This document shows positions 7,640 through 16,661 of a DNA stretch of 64,000 nucleotides, piece after piece. Made by a program: the position numbers and the translations under genes. The notes beneath the pieces are model-generated. The model ran no database searches, was not told where the DNA came from, and worked only from the letters and a program-made list of their open reading frames with translations. Each line of letters starts with the position of its first letter. Position 1 is the first letter of the stretch. The stretch is from Prochlorococcus sp. AG-388-A01. GTDB taxonomy: Bacteria; Cyanobacteriota; Cyanobacteriia; PCC-6307; Cyanobiaceae. The stretch covers positions 1 to 64,000 of the forward strand of contig QCGK01000001.1 in assembly GCA_003279945.1 (NCBI GenBank), in the 5' to 3' direction.

Positions 7640-8947
7640 TTGTCAAAGGAATACTGCAACATATATTTCCTTGATTCTTTTTCCTCGAAAGTGAAGAGAA
7701 GGGAATTAGCTTTTGATCCAAATTTTGAGAAAGAACATGAACTTTTATCAAAAGAATATTCTGATACTTTTGATAAGAAACTTTTAACAATCACTAAAAA
7801 AGAACCTGATTCAAAAGATCCACTTCTAGCACTGAGATGTAGGGTTAGTTTTCCAATTTATGAAAAAATTAATTTGATATATAAACAGTTCTCAAATGGA
7901 TATGAGATTGATTTAAATGAAATGTTGATAATCTTGCTTGATGATAGTGGAGAAAATTTTCTTCGCTTGCCTTCAGAAGCAGAAAATTCAAGAAAGTTTT
8001 TAAAAAAAGTTTTCTGTTGGAATACAGTAAAGAATATGCAAGAAAGAAAATTTATAAAACCATTCAGTGCTGAAATAATCTCAGAATTCAATCCTAAATT
8101 ATCGAATTTATCAACATGGACTAAAAATAAAGTACAAGGAAATTACGAACTTAAATCTTACTTAAAAAGTTGTGGACTGCTCTTAATTAGTCCCTGGGCA
8201 TTAATTGCAGATAGTTCAAAAACCAGAATAATTAATTCATGGAATAGATGCGGAGAGGGTGAATTAAAATTAAAAGAGGTTGAAAAGATATATGACTCTT
8301 ATATAAAGATATACAAAAAAGAAAAAGAGGATTATAAAAATCGAACAGGAAAAATCTCAGGATGGTATCCAGATGAAAATTTCCTGCTTTCACTAGATCC
8401 CCCCCAAGAAAACATTAAAAATTTACTTCTTATAGATAAGGCCTTAAGGCAATATATTGCTGGTGCTGATAATGCGCGAAATTTTGAGAATAATGAAGAA
8501 TCTCAGTTAGAAAGTTTTCAGGAGAATGATGATGAATTTTCAGGTAAAGAGATTGCAAAAAAAGTTGATCAAATATTAAAGATTTATTCTTCAAAAATAA
8601 TTAAGAATCTTATTGAAAATGATAAAAAGAAATGGGAAAAGGATATTTCAAGAAAAGATGCATGGGAATTATATGGAGAGGGTTATAGTCAAAGAGATAT
8701 AGCAAGCAGATGCGACCATAAACAGGCATGGGTTAGCAAGTTAATTCCTGAAAAGAAAATTTCAGAAGAAATTGCTCAGGATGCTGCATTTGAACTTTTA
8801 AAAATTAATGATTTTTCATCATTAAAAAATGATCCCGATGGAATTGAAAGATTTGTAGATGGATTAAAGAATCATTTATTAAATCAGGAACTACAAGAAG
8901 AGGGGTCTATTCTCAGGAAAATCATTAAGGAGGAAATAAATAAATGA
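7640..8947 (+). CDS. Divergent sigma-70-like regulator of the cyanobacterial CHAT/DUF1822 type
   Basis: A 435-residue protein with a TTG start at 7640. The C-terminal helix-turn-helix at about 341-369 (AWELYGEGYSQRDIASRCDH) looks like sigma region 4. The middle (FNPKLSNLSTWTKNKV...LKSCGLLLISPWALI) resembles, from memory, the cyanobacterial sigma-70-family proteins encoded beside DUF1822 and CHAT genes. The first 130 residues are specific to this protein. The stop overlaps the next ATG by 4 bases. It is the best candidate to recognise the seven GGAATC-N13/14-RGAAC elements nearby, including the one before its own operon. A DNA-binding regulator that is not a sigma factor remains possible. Confidence 0.6.
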   Translation: MSKEYCNIYFLDSFSSKVKRRELAFDPNFEKEHELLSKEYSDTFDKKLLTITKKEPDSKDPLLALRCRVSFPIYEKINLIYKQFSNGYEIDLNEMLIILLDDSGENFLRLPSEAENSRKFLKKVFCWNTVKNMQERKFIKPFSAEIISEFNPKLSNLSTWTKNKVQGNYELKSYLKSCGLLLISPWALIADSSKTRIINSWNRCGEGELKLKEVEKIYDSYIKIYKKEKEDYKNRTGKISGWYPDENFLLSLDPPQENIKNLLLIDKALRQYIAGADNARNFENNEESQLESFQENDDEFSGKEIAKKVDQILKIYSSKIIKNLIENDKKKWEKDISRKDAWELYGEGYSQRDIASRCDHKQAWVSKLIPEKKISEEIAQDAAFELLKINDFSSLKNDPDGIERFVDGLKNHLLNQELQEEGSILRKIIKEEINK

Positions 8948-10137
8948 ATCAATCAAATATGAATAATATTCCACAGGCGCTTCCAATCCCCGAAGACGCA
9001 ATATATTTAGATCAAGAATTAATACTTTCTAATAGAGAGTTAATCATAAAAGGTTTACAAAAAGTTCTTAAAGAAAAAAAATTAGATTTACCTCTGGGAC
9101 CATCATTAGATTTAAATAATTCAGAAAGATCGATTATTCTTAATAAATTTGATATACAGATCGTATCAACAGGAATGATTTCTGAGGAAATATCTATTCC
9201 ATTGAAAAATTCAAGAATTGAGAAAAAAGGTCCACAATTATTTTTAGCAGTACAAGTTGAAGAGGAATTAAATATTGTTCATTTTAAGGGGGTATTAAAG
9301 AGTGACGAATTTATGAAATTAATAAATAACAAAAAAATAAATAATAATGAAATAACTCTTTTAATAGATGATTTCAAAGGTGGTATTGATAGGCTATTTA
9401 GATTTGTGAGACTTTTAAGTTCTGATTCCATTGAGCGAACTTTCATAGAAAAAGAATCATCTTTAATTAATTTCAACACAATTAAAAAAAGACTAAAAAT
9501 TTCTAGTTCCGTTATTACTGGTGCCGTGGTAGTTGCATTATTTGGTCCTCAAATATTCAGACCAAGATTAATTGGAGGAATAGCAACTTTGACTCCTAGT
9601 TCTTATGAAATCACTACATTCACAAGAAGCTTTACTAGCCAAAAAAATAAAGTATGCCTTCTTACACCTATTGCTAAAACAAATACAAATGATCAACTTG
9701 AAGCATTAATCAATATTGATAAACCTCTAATTTATCCATTGAAACCACTCAATGAAATAAATATTTCTGAAAATGGAAATGTTGTTTGGAGTAAGACAGC
9801 ATCATCAAAAAATAAAATCATAGGGCCAATAAATTGGCCTATTAAAGAAATTAATAAAGATAATAATTATCAGATATCAATGAGGCCATCAGGATCTGGA
9901 ATGGGTTCTAATGTAATCATTAATCTAAAAATAGATGATAAAAAAACTTTCTTAAAAACCAGTGAAATAGAAAATAAGCTAGGAAAATCAAAAAGATCCT
10001 GGATTAAGTTTATAGACAAGAATTTAGAGATTAATAGGAATACTTCTCTCTCTTTACTTCTATCAAAAAAGGCGCCAGATTCGAAGGTATTAGATAAAGC
10101 CAAAGAGGAAATTATTGAAAATATAAAATGTGAATAA
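8944..10137 (+). CDS. DUF1822-like protein with one membrane span
   Basis: A 397-residue protein whose ATG overlaps the upstream stop (ATGA). Residues about 1-160 resemble DUF1822 (the ILSNRELIIKGLQKVL helix and LFLAVQVEEELNIVHFKGVL strands). A hydrophobic segment at about 188-205 could cross the membrane. The remainder is a beta-rich region of roughly 190 residues without a recognised fold. DUF1822 genes commonly sit between a sigma-like gene and a CHAT gene in cyanobacteria, exactly as here. A membrane-anchored regulator linking the exported protease to the cytoplasmic sigma-like protein, much as an anti-sigma factor does, is an inference from context. Confidence 0.6.
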   Translation: MNQSNMNNIPQALPIPEDAIYLDQELILSNRELIIKGLQKVLKEKKLDLPLGPSLDLNNSERSIILNKFDIQIVSTGMISEEISIPLKNSRIEKKGPQLFLAVQVEEELNIVHFKGVLKSDEFMKLINNKKINNNEITLLIDDFKGGIDRLFRFVRLLSSDSIERTFIEKESSLINFNTIKKRLKISSSVITGAVVVALFGPQIFRPRLIGGIATLTPSSYEITTFTRSFTSQKNKVCLLTPIAKTNTNDQLEALINIDKPLIYPLKPLNEINISENGNVVWSKTASSKNKIIGPINWPIKEINKDNNYQISMRPSGSGMGSNVIINLKIDDKKTFLKTSEIENKLGKSKRSWIKFIDKNLEINRNTSLSLLLSKKAPDSKVLDKAKEEIIENIKCE

Positions 10138-10145
10138 AGTTTAAT

Positions 10146-13100
10146 TTGAATCAATTTAATAAGAAAATAAGAAATTTAACTTTGGTATTGGTTTTATTAA
10201 TACCAAATTATCCAAATATAGTTTTACTTGGAGAACAAAATGAAGAAATAATTGAAGTTATAAAAAATAAAGAGGAGGCAAAAAAGGCAATTAAAAGATT
10301 GACTAGTATTGCTTCAGAATTTACCGAAAAAGGAATTTTTAAAAAAACAATTTTAACTTTAGAAAAAATACTAAAACTCGAAAAAAAATATTTAGGCCCT
10401 AAGCATCCTGATGTAGGACATACATTATCTTGGATGGGATACATTTATCTAAAAGAGAATAAATTTGAAAAGTCTGAAAAATTTTTATTAGATGGACTAA
10501 ATATTATTGAAATATTTTACGGTGAGAATCATGAAGAATTAAAATCGACATTAAATGATCTTGGTGATCTTTATTTAACAAAACAAGATTATAAAAAAGC
10601 TGAGGATATTTTTAAAAGATTATTATTGATTGATAAAAAAATATATGGAGAGAATTCCTCTGAATATGCAATTACTCTTACATCGCTTGGAGATTTATAT
10701 TTTGAAAAAAATGATTACAAAGATGCAGAAAAAATATTTAATAGAGTTTTAAAAATTGATAAAAAAATATATGGAGAAAATTCCTCTGAATATGCAATTA
10801 CGTTGAATTGGCTAGGTGAAATTTATAAACAACAAGGAAAATATAGTGATGCAGAGGAAAACTTTAAAAGATCTATTTATATTTTTAATAATCTAAAAAG
10901 TGAAGATAATCCTGATATAAGCAAAACACTTTATTATCTAGCTGAACTTTATGATATCCAGGGTAAATCAATAAAGGCAGAAGAAACGTATAATAAGATC
11001 TTACTTATCGATAAGAATATTTATGGTCAAAATTCTATAGAGTATGCTGACACTATTGTAAATATCGGTAAATTATATTTAGAAAGAGATGAATTTGAAA
11101 AATCAGAAAATTATTTAAATAAGTCATTATCGATTTTCAATAAAATTCCTAATATTGAGCCCTATCAAAAATTATATAGTTATCTTTATCTAGCTGAACT
11201 TTATCAGAAACAAGGTAAATATAAAGATGCAGAAAAGTTTTTTTTAAAAGTACTAAATTTAGATAAAAAAAATTTTGGTGAAGATTCTTCTGATTATGCT
11301 ATCACTTTAGATTGGCTAGCCGAACTTTATAAATTACAATCTAAATACGATAAGGCTGAGAAATATTTAAATAAATCAATTTCTATTAAAGAAAAAATAC
11401 ATGGTGAATTCCATGATGAAATTGCCACCTCCTTAATCTTTATTGGTGATCTTTATCACTTGAAAGGAGAATATCAAAAATCAGAAGAGGCTTTTAAAAG
11501 AAGTAAAAATATTTATATAAATTTATTTGGGGAAAATCATCCTGAAGTTGCAAACCTTTTAAATTGGTTAGGAATATTATATGAAGATATAGGAGAATAT
11601 GAAAAGGCAGAACTTTCATTAAAAAAAGCATTAAACATTTATGAAGAATTTTTTGGCAAAACAAATACCGATATAACAATTCCATTAAATTGGCTTGCCT
11701 ACTATTACTTAAACCAAGATAAATTTAGTGAATCAGAAAAATACTTAAATAGAGCAATTTCCATATTAGAAAATTCATTTGGCAAAGATCATCCTAAAAT
11801 TTCAGAACAATTATGGACTAAGAATCAAATCTATATAAGAATTGGTAGATATGATAAGGCAGAGGAAATTTTTTTAAAATCGCTTAAAATTGCAGAAGAA
11901 TTTTACGGTAATGATCACGTTGAAGTAGCAAGAAATTTTAAAGATTTAGGAGAATTATATATACAACAAAATTCCTTTAAAAAGGCAGAGAAATATTTTA
12001 TAAAGGCTTTAAAAATCTATGAAGAAAAGCTAGATCAAAATAGTCCCTATATTTCAGGATTACTGACATTTCTTGCTGATGTTTATTCAAGACAAGAAAA
12101 TTATACTAAATCAGAAGAAATATACTTAAGAGCAATAAAAATAGATCAAAATAATTTTGGACTTAATCACCCCGAGATAGCTATAACTTATCGTTTTCTA
12201 GCAACTGATTACCTAATGGATAGTAAATATGAAAAAGCGGAAGAATTACTTTTAAATTCTTTAATAATAAACGAGAACTATTTTGGTAATAATAATCCCA
12301 TAATTATTCAGGATTTGAATACTCTCGGCGAATTATATTTTCAAAAGGGCGAATATCGAAAAAGTCAGAATTTTTATGAAAGATCTCTTAAAATTGCAAA
12401 AAATTCATATTCTAAAAATAATGTAGTTATTGCAGAAATTCTTAATTATCTTGGGGAGATTTATTTATATAAAAAAGAATATAAAAACTCATATGATGTA
12501 TTTAAAAGATCTGTTGAGATAAGTCTAAATTTATTACAAGAAGAGGTTCCATATCAAAGTTTATCGACCCGTCAGTTTTTCGCTGATTATATTGACGATT
12601 TTACTCCTGAAATAATATATAGCGTTTCAAAAGAAATCCCTTCATTTCATAATCTAGCTTTATTTTTAAGAATAAATAGGCAAGGTCTTTTAGAAGAGAT
12701 TGAAAAAAGGCAATCAAAAATTAATTTATTAGAAGGTTCACAAAAAGATACTTCAAATAAACTAAAATCAATAATTGGAGAATTATCGTCAGTTTATTTA
12801 ACAAAGGAAAAAAGAAAAATTCTAAACTCAAATAAAGAAGAACTTGAAAAAAAACTTTATAGTACTTTACCCAAAATCAAGCCTAGGGTTATTTCTATTA
12901 ATGAATTGGCAAAAAAAATCCCTGAAAATGGAATATTAATTGAATTTCAAAAATACCAAGAACTTAATCAAGATTCAAATCAATATAGCTATTTAGCTAT
13001 GACATTAAAAAATAATCGCCAAGTAAATATAATAGATCTCGGCAAAGCTGATGTTATTGAAAAATTAATAAATAAGGCAATAATTGCTTCTGAGCAAAGT

Positions 13101-14126
13101 TACGCTGATGCTCAATTAATTTGGGATGAAATAAGTGCTAAAATTATCGATCCTCTGTATCCATTTATTAAGGATTCTGAAACTATATATTTATCTCCAG
13201 ATAATCAATTAAATCGAGTATCTTTCGCAGCTTTAAGAAATAAAAAAAATTCTAAATTTTTAAATGAGGAATATAATTTAAGGATTTTAACTACTGGGAG
13301 AGAATTAATTGAAATAAATAACCAAGAACTAGTTAAAAAGAATTCATTAGTTATTGCAAATCCAAATTTTGATAAATTATTAGATCCTAAAAATAAGTTA
13401 GAAACAATTCATTATTCTCAAAATCGTTCAATGGAATTTTCAGAATTGAAGTGGAATCCTCTTCCAGGTACAAAAAAAGAAGGAGAACTAATAGCTAATT
13501 TAATAGGTGCTGAATTATTAACAAAAAATAGTGCAACAACATTAGGCATTAAAAAAAGAAGTAAACCAAAGATATTACATATAGCTTCTCACTCTTACTT
13601 TTTGGAAGATAAGAGACAAGAAACAAAAAAGAAAGCTACATCTTTAGAATTAAAAAGTAAAAACGATATTAATAAAAATATAAAATATATAGAAAATCCC
13701 CTAATAAGAAGTGGAATAGTACTAGCTGGCGCAAATAATCCTGAAGTAGATAAAAATGATGATGGATATCTAACATCTTTGGAAGTTACAAAACTTGATT
13801 GGGAAGGTACTGAAATGGTTGTTATATCTGGATGTGAGTCTGGTCTTGGAGATATAAAATCAGGAGAGGGTGTTTATGGGCTAAAAAGAGCGATCTCAGT
13901 GGCTGGTGCAAAGACAAGTTTACTCTCACTTTGGAAAGTTAATGATTTAGCAACTGTAGAATTTATGAATAGGTTTTACCTAAAACTTAAAAAAGGAGAA
14001 GGAAGATCTAAAGCCTTGTCAAATACCCAAAAAGAATTTAGGAATCATCAAATACTTGGATACAGACATCCTAATGTCTGGGCAGCATTTCAATTAAGTG
14101 GCGACTGGAGACCAATAGATTTCTAA
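10146..14126 (+). CDS. Exported TPR-CHAT protease-like protein (2)
   Basis: A 1326-residue protein starting at TTG 10146, 8 bases after the DUF1822-like gene. A hydrophobic N-terminal segment (about 9-30) suggests export or anchoring. About 17 kinesin-light-chain-type TPR repeats of 42 residues (A-TL-WLGELY---GKY-DAE) fill residues 45-800, more than in the first CHAT protein. The CHAT domain occupies about 960-1326 with H1149 in HIASHS and C1230 in SGCESG. The CHAT half is clearly paralogous to 3539-6655, while the TPR halves are of different type (42 versus 34 residues). Two near-identical repeat units around 10621-10800 show recent internal duplication. Confidence 0.85.
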   Translation: MNQFNKKIRNLTLVLVLLIPNYPNIVLLGEQNEEIIEVIKNKEEAKKAIKRLTSIASEFTEKGIFKKTILTLEKILKLEKKYLGPKHPDVGHTLSWMGYIYLKENKFEKSEKFLLDGLNIIEIFYGENHEELKSTLNDLGDLYLTKQDYKKAEDIFKRLLLIDKKIYGENSSEYAITLTSLGDLYFEKNDYKDAEKIFNRVLKIDKKIYGENSSEYAITLNWLGEIYKQQGKYSDAEENFKRSIYIFNNLKSEDNPDISKTLYYLAELYDIQGKSIKAEETYNKILLIDKNIYGQNSIEYADTIVNIGKLYLERDEFEKSENYLNKSLSIFNKIPNIEPYQKLYSYLYLAELYQKQGKYKDAEKFFLKVLNLDKKNFGEDSSDYAITLDWLAELYKLQSKYDKAEKYLNKSISIKEKIHGEFHDEIATSLIFIGDLYHLKGEYQKSEEAFKRSKNIYINLFGENHPEVANLLNWLGILYEDIGEYEKAELSLKKALNIYEEFFGKTNTDITIPLNWLAYYYLNQDKFSESEKYLNRAISILENSFGKDHPKISEQLWTKNQIYIRIGRYDKAEEIFLKSLKIAEEFYGNDHVEVARNFKDLGELYIQQNSFKKAEKYFIKALKIYEEKLDQNSPYISGLLTFLADVYSRQENYTKSEEIYLRAIKIDQNNFGLNHPEIAITYRFLATDYLMDSKYEKAEELLLNSLIINENYFGNNNPIIIQDLNTLGELYFQKGEYRKSQNFYERSLKIAKNSYSKNNVVIAEILNYLGEIYLYKKEYKNSYDVFKRSVEISLNLLQEEVPYQSLSTRQFFADYIDDFTPEIIYSVSKEIPSFHNLALFLRINRQGLLEEIEKRQSKINLLEGSQKDTSNKLKSIIGELSSVYLTKEKRKILNSNKEELEKKLYSTLPKIKPRVISINELAKKIPENGILIEFQKYQELNQDSNQYSYLAMTLKNNRQVNIIDLGKADVIEKLINKAIIASEQSYADAQLIWDEISAKIIDPLYPFIKDSETIYLSPDNQLNRVSFAALRNKKNSKFLNEEYNLRILTTGRELIEINNQELVKKNSLVIANPNFDKLLDPKNKLETIHYSQNRSMEFSELKWNPLPGTKKEGELIANLIGAELLTKNSATTLGIKKRSKPKILHIASHSYFLEDKRQETKKKATSLELKSKNDINKNIKYIENPLIRSGIVLAGANNPEVDKNDDGYLTSLEVTKLDWEGTEMVVISGCESGLGDIKSGEGVYGLKRAISVAGAKTSLLSLWKVNDLATVEFMNRFYLKLKKGEGRSKALSNTQKEFRNHQILGYRHPNVWAAFQLSGDWRPIDF

Positions 14127-14128
14127 TT

Positions 14129-14157
14129 TGGAATCAGAAAAATTATTCAAGAACTAA
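14129..14157 (+). promoter_or_regulatory. Bipartite GGAATC-N14-AGAACT element, site 3
   Basis: GGAATC at 14130-14135 and AGAACT at 14150-14155, 14 bases apart, just after the stop of the second CHAT gene and 43 bases before the ATG at 14199. The second box carries one extra A in front (TTCAAGAACTAA). Confidence 0.65.
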
Positions 14158-14198
14158 AAATAATTGCACGGAAAATAATCTCCACTATTCAAAAAAAC

Positions 14199-14387
14199 AT
14201 GACAATTCAAAAATTCGGCAGAGGTCTACTAATTTATACAGTTGCCTTTGCTTCTGCATTTACAACTAGATACTTAGTTCGTTCAATTAGAAATTCGACC
14301 ACTTGGTCAACTAGTGAAATTCAGTCAAAAACTCAATTTGAATCGAATATAAATAATAAAAATTTTTCAAAAAATTTTACAATATAA
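14199..14387 (+). CDS. Small membrane protein, unknown function
   Basis: A 62-residue protein with one moderately hydrophobic segment at about residues 8-26, then an Arg/Thr/Ser-rich polar tail. It is bracketed by the bipartite promoter-like element and a strong terminator at 14405-14433, so it appears to be a monocistronic unit of the same putative regulon. No family recognised. Confidence 0.5.
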   Translation: MTIQKFGRGLLIYTVAFASAFTTRYLVRSIRNSTTWSTSEIQSKTQFESNINNKNFSKNFTI

Positions 14388-14404
14388 TTTTAATTTTTTC
14401 GATA

Positions 14405-14433
14405 AAAAAGCCCACTTTTGGTGGGTTTTTTTT
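14405..14433 (+). terminator. Intrinsic terminator
   Basis: CCCAC (14411-14415), loop TTTTG, GTGGG (14421-14425), extended by A/T pairs and followed by eight Ts. It closes the 14199-14387 transcript. The next promoter element starts 11 bases later. Confidence 0.85.
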
Positions 14434-14443
14434 ATGAAGTTTT

Positions 14444-14472
14444 TGGAATCAGTCTAGATAATTCAGAACAAA
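14444..14472 (+). promoter_or_regulatory. Bipartite GGAATC-N14-AGAACA element, site 4
   Basis: GGAATC at 14445-14450 and AGAACA at 14465-14470, 14 bases apart, 28 bases before the ATG at 14498. It lies directly behind a terminator, as expected for an independent promoter. Confidence 0.65.
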
Positions 14473-14497
14473 GCATTAATAGATTAATTTACAAATC

Positions 14498-14962
14498 ATG
14501 CAAAACTTATTTTTCAAAACCAAAACTTCAAATAGCGCTGTTTACAGACCAGACGAAAGATTTAATGTTTACCAAGGCGTAAATCCAGAACGTCTGACTA
14601 AGGCTTTTAATAATATATTTTTGCTTTATTGGGAATGTACACCATTTAAAGATGAGCATAAAGTTCCATCAATGTTAATGAGCATTAATGATGATAAGAC
14701 TGCAAATTTCAGTTATGTTGACGGCGATCCTGATGATCTTGAATCAGTAAAAGGTTGTTCCTGTTGGTACACAGTTGACCATGAGGGATATGCCCATGTT
14801 AAGGAATTTAATGAAGTACTTGATCTTAAGAATGCTGTTCACATAAATGCTATAGCAGCAACAATTATCAGAGATATCTTCGGAAATTTTGATATGGCTG
14901 AAGCAGGACAAATCTTCATTAATAATATGTTGAAGGAATCAAAGAAAAGAAAAGAGAACTAA
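14498..14962 (+). CDS. Conserved-looking cytoplasmic protein, unknown function
   Basis: A 154-residue acidic protein without signal or membrane segment. It has a beta-rich first half (VPSMLMSINDDKTANFSYVDGD), a CSCWY motif near the middle and helical C-terminal residues. It heads a two-gene unit with the secreted TPR gene 32 bases downstream. The size and alternation of strands and helices recall the YbjN/secretion-chaperone fold of the 16117-16545 product, but I cannot align them convincingly. Confidence 0.55.
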   Translation: MQNLFFKTKTSNSAVYRPDERFNVYQGVNPERLTKAFNNIFLLYWECTPFKDEHKVPSMLMSINDDKTANFSYVDGDPDDLESVKGCSCWYTVDHEGYAHVKEFNEVLDLKNAVHINAIAATIIRDIFGNFDMAEAGQIFINNMLKESKKRKEN

Positions 14963-14994
14963 AAGAAAACAGTTCAAATAAAGCGTACAAAATT

Positions 14995-15927
14995 ATGAAA
15001 AAACAACTTCTTATTATCGCTGCAAGTTTATCTTTAATTCCAGTCGGTAATTTATTCGCTCAACAGAATCAGACTTTTATCAAAAATACTGAAACTGTTA
15101 TCGCTAAAAATATCAGCCACAACAACCATGATGAATCTCTTATGGAAAGTGGAGATAAAAAATATTCCTCAAAAGACTATAGAGGAGCGATCACTGATTA
15201 TTCAAAAATTCTTTTAAATAATCCAAATGATTATTATGCACTTTTTCAAAGAGCTCTTTCAAAAAGTTATCTGAATGATCATGAAGGTGCGATTCAGGAC
15301 TATACAAGAGCTATTCAAATAAACCCTGAAAAAGCTTCGGCTTTTTATAATCGTGGATTATCTAAAGATAAATTAAAAGATTCCTATGGTGCAATATCTG
15401 ATTTCAACAAAGTAATTGAAATTGATGATCAGCATCAGAAAGCATATATATATAGAGGCTATGCAAAGTCTGACATTGGTGACCATAAAGGAGCAATTAA
15501 AGATTTAACCTCTGCTATTGAGATTAATCCTAAAGATGCATATACATACAGTGCTAGGGGATATTTAAAAGAAAAAGCAGGGGATTATTATGCAGCTATA
15601 TCAGATTATTCAAAAGCAATAAAAATTAATCCTGAAGATGATTATTCATTCTCTGGGCGAGCATATTCAAAAGGTCAGATCGGAGATAATTATGGGGCAA
15701 TAAATGATTTTACCAAAGCCATTGAAATTAATTCGGATGATGGATTCTTATTCTTTGGGAGAGGTTTCTACAACAATCTCGCAGGAAATTATAATCAGGC
15801 TTGCCAGGACTGGGTAAAGGCTTCTGATCTTGGATATAAAAATGCAAATAAAAAAGCCAATGAATGTAGTAATGCTGGAAATGTTAAAGAGAGCATAAAT
15901 AGTCTTTTATCATCACAAAACTACTAA
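14995..15927 (+). CDS. Exported TPR-repeat protein
   Basis: A 310-residue protein with a signal peptide (about 1-22, ending LFAQQ) and six to seven consecutive 34-residue TPR units from about residue 45 to 290 (GAI-DYTRAIQINPE type). The repeats resemble the N-terminal TPRs of the first CHAT protein at 3539, but no protease domain follows. It may be a soluble periplasmic binding partner or competitor of that protein. It follows the 14498 gene and ends in a terminator at 15963-15993. Confidence 0.8.
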   Translation: MKKQLLIIAASLSLIPVGNLFAQQNQTFIKNTETVIAKNISHNNHDESLMESGDKKYSSKDYRGAITDYSKILLNNPNDYYALFQRALSKSYLNDHEGAIQDYTRAIQINPEKASAFYNRGLSKDKLKDSYGAISDFNKVIEIDDQHQKAYIYRGYAKSDIGDHKGAIKDLTSAIEINPKDAYTYSARGYLKEKAGDYYAAISDYSKAIKINPEDDYSFSGRAYSKGQIGDNYGAINDFTKAIEINSDDGFLFFGRGFYNNLAGNYNQACQDWVKASDLGYKNANKKANECSNAGNVKESINSLLSSQNY

Positions 15928-15962
15928 AAAAATTCAAATTAATTTAACACTTAAAATTAAGA

Positions 15963-15993
15963 GAGGAATCCATATTTTTGGATTCCTTTTTCT
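15963..15993 (+). terminator. Intrinsic terminator
   Basis: AGGAATCC (15964-15971), a short AT loop, GGATTCCT (15980-15987), then a T-rich tract. It closes the 14498-15927 unit. Confidence 0.8.
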
Positions 15994-16046
15994 TTGTTTT
16001 TTTTTATTTGAAATTGAAGATCAGATAAAAATAAAAAATTCAAAAA

Positions 16047-16073
16047 TGGAATCATTTTTTTTAATCAGAACTA
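16047..16073 (+). promoter_or_regulatory. Bipartite GGAATC-N13-AGAACT element, site 5
   Basis: GGAATC at 16048-16053 and AGAACT at 16067-16072, 13 bases apart, 44 bases before the ATG at 16117. The following leader is shared with site 7 (see 16064-16110). Confidence 0.65.
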
Positions 16074-16110
16074 AAAGAATATGTAACGGGGAACGACCCC
16101 ACAATCATTA
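16064..16110 (+). repeat. Shared leader with GGGG/CCCC hairpin (copy A)
   Basis: From the second promoter box to just before the ATG, about 45 bases match the complement of 19901-19947 almost base for base (TCAGAACTAA, ATATGTAACGGGG, ACGACCCCACAATCAT). The likely 5' untranslated region contains GGGG-AACGA-CCCC, a small stable hairpin. Keeping this leader before two unrelated coding sequences suggests a duplicated promoter-plus-leader cassette or post-transcriptional control. Confidence 0.7.
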
Positions 16111-16116
16111 AAAAAA

Positions 16117-16545
16117 ATGGATTTTAAACTTCATCAATTATCTGGTTCAAACCTAACAAGCATCTTTAATAATGCATATATTGAAGCAGAGCAAATAAAG
16201 GAAACAGAATTTTGTGCAGTAAAAGGAGACAGACTAATTCTCATAATTGCTTGCGCAGATCAGAATGTTCTTCAATTTCAAAACTGGGCTTACTTTGCTG
16301 ACGATTTCACAAGAGAAGACGCTAATCGTTTTGCAGCAGCCATTAATAAAGAGATGATTATGCTTAAAGCATATGTAAGTGATCCAGGGGATGAAAAAAT
16401 AACGGTGGCTCTAAAATACAACCATGCAATCCTTGATCATGAATCTATCAGTGCAAAGTCAATAGTTAAATTAACCAGGATGGTTGAAAACCATGTGATG
16501 GCAACTTTTGAAATCTATGATGAGCTGTTTCTAAAAAGAAAATAA
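16117..16545 (+). CDS. YbjN-like protein
   Basis: A 142-residue cytoplasmic protein. The segment from about residue 60 to 135 (WAYFADDFTREDANRFAAAIN...MLKAYVSD...KITVALKYN...VKLTRMVENHVMATFEIYDELF) has the strand-helix pattern of the YbjN/type III secretion chaperone-like fold, whose members are often linked to stress or motility regulation. It is monocistronic behind the bipartite element and shared leader hairpin, and is followed by a structured RNA segment and terminator. The assignment rests on pattern recognition only. Confidence 0.55.
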   Translation: MDFKLHQLSGSNLTSIFNNAYIEAEQIKETEFCAVKGDRLILIIACADQNVLQFQNWAYFADDFTREDANRFAAAINKEMIMLKAYVSDPGDEKITVALKYNHAILDHESISAKSIVKLTRMVENHVMATFEIYDELFLKRK

Positions 16546-16560
16546 TCAGCACAAATCAAA

Positions 16561-16654
16561 TATCGGGGAGCCTGAAACTTTCTAAAGTTGAGAGTTATAA
16601 AATACTCGAAAGAGGAAGACAAGGCGTCTGATTGTGACGATCCATCCCCCGATA
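16561..16654 (+). ncRNA. Candidate structured RNA (unassigned family)
   Basis: An 8-bp outer stem, TATCGGGG (16561-16568) with CCCCGATA (16647-16654), encloses at least three small hairpins: AACTT/AAGTT (16576-16589), GAGT/ACTC (16592-16607) and AGAC/GTCT (16617-16629). The segment is more GC-rich than its surroundings and is followed by a perfect terminator. It could be the 3' region of the YbjN-like transcript, a separate small RNA, or a riboswitch ahead of 16777. I could not match it to 6S, SRP, tmRNA, Yfr1 or a riboswitch consensus I know. Confidence 0.5.
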
Positions 16655-16661
16655 AATGTAT

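Noticed and set aside
15963-15993. GGAATCC near the TPR gene end as a promoter element
   Set aside because: It is the arm of a terminator hairpin.
16561-16654. Assignment of the structured RNA to 6S, SRP, tmRNA, RNase P or a known riboswitch
   Set aside because: None of the conserved sequence signatures of these families are present.
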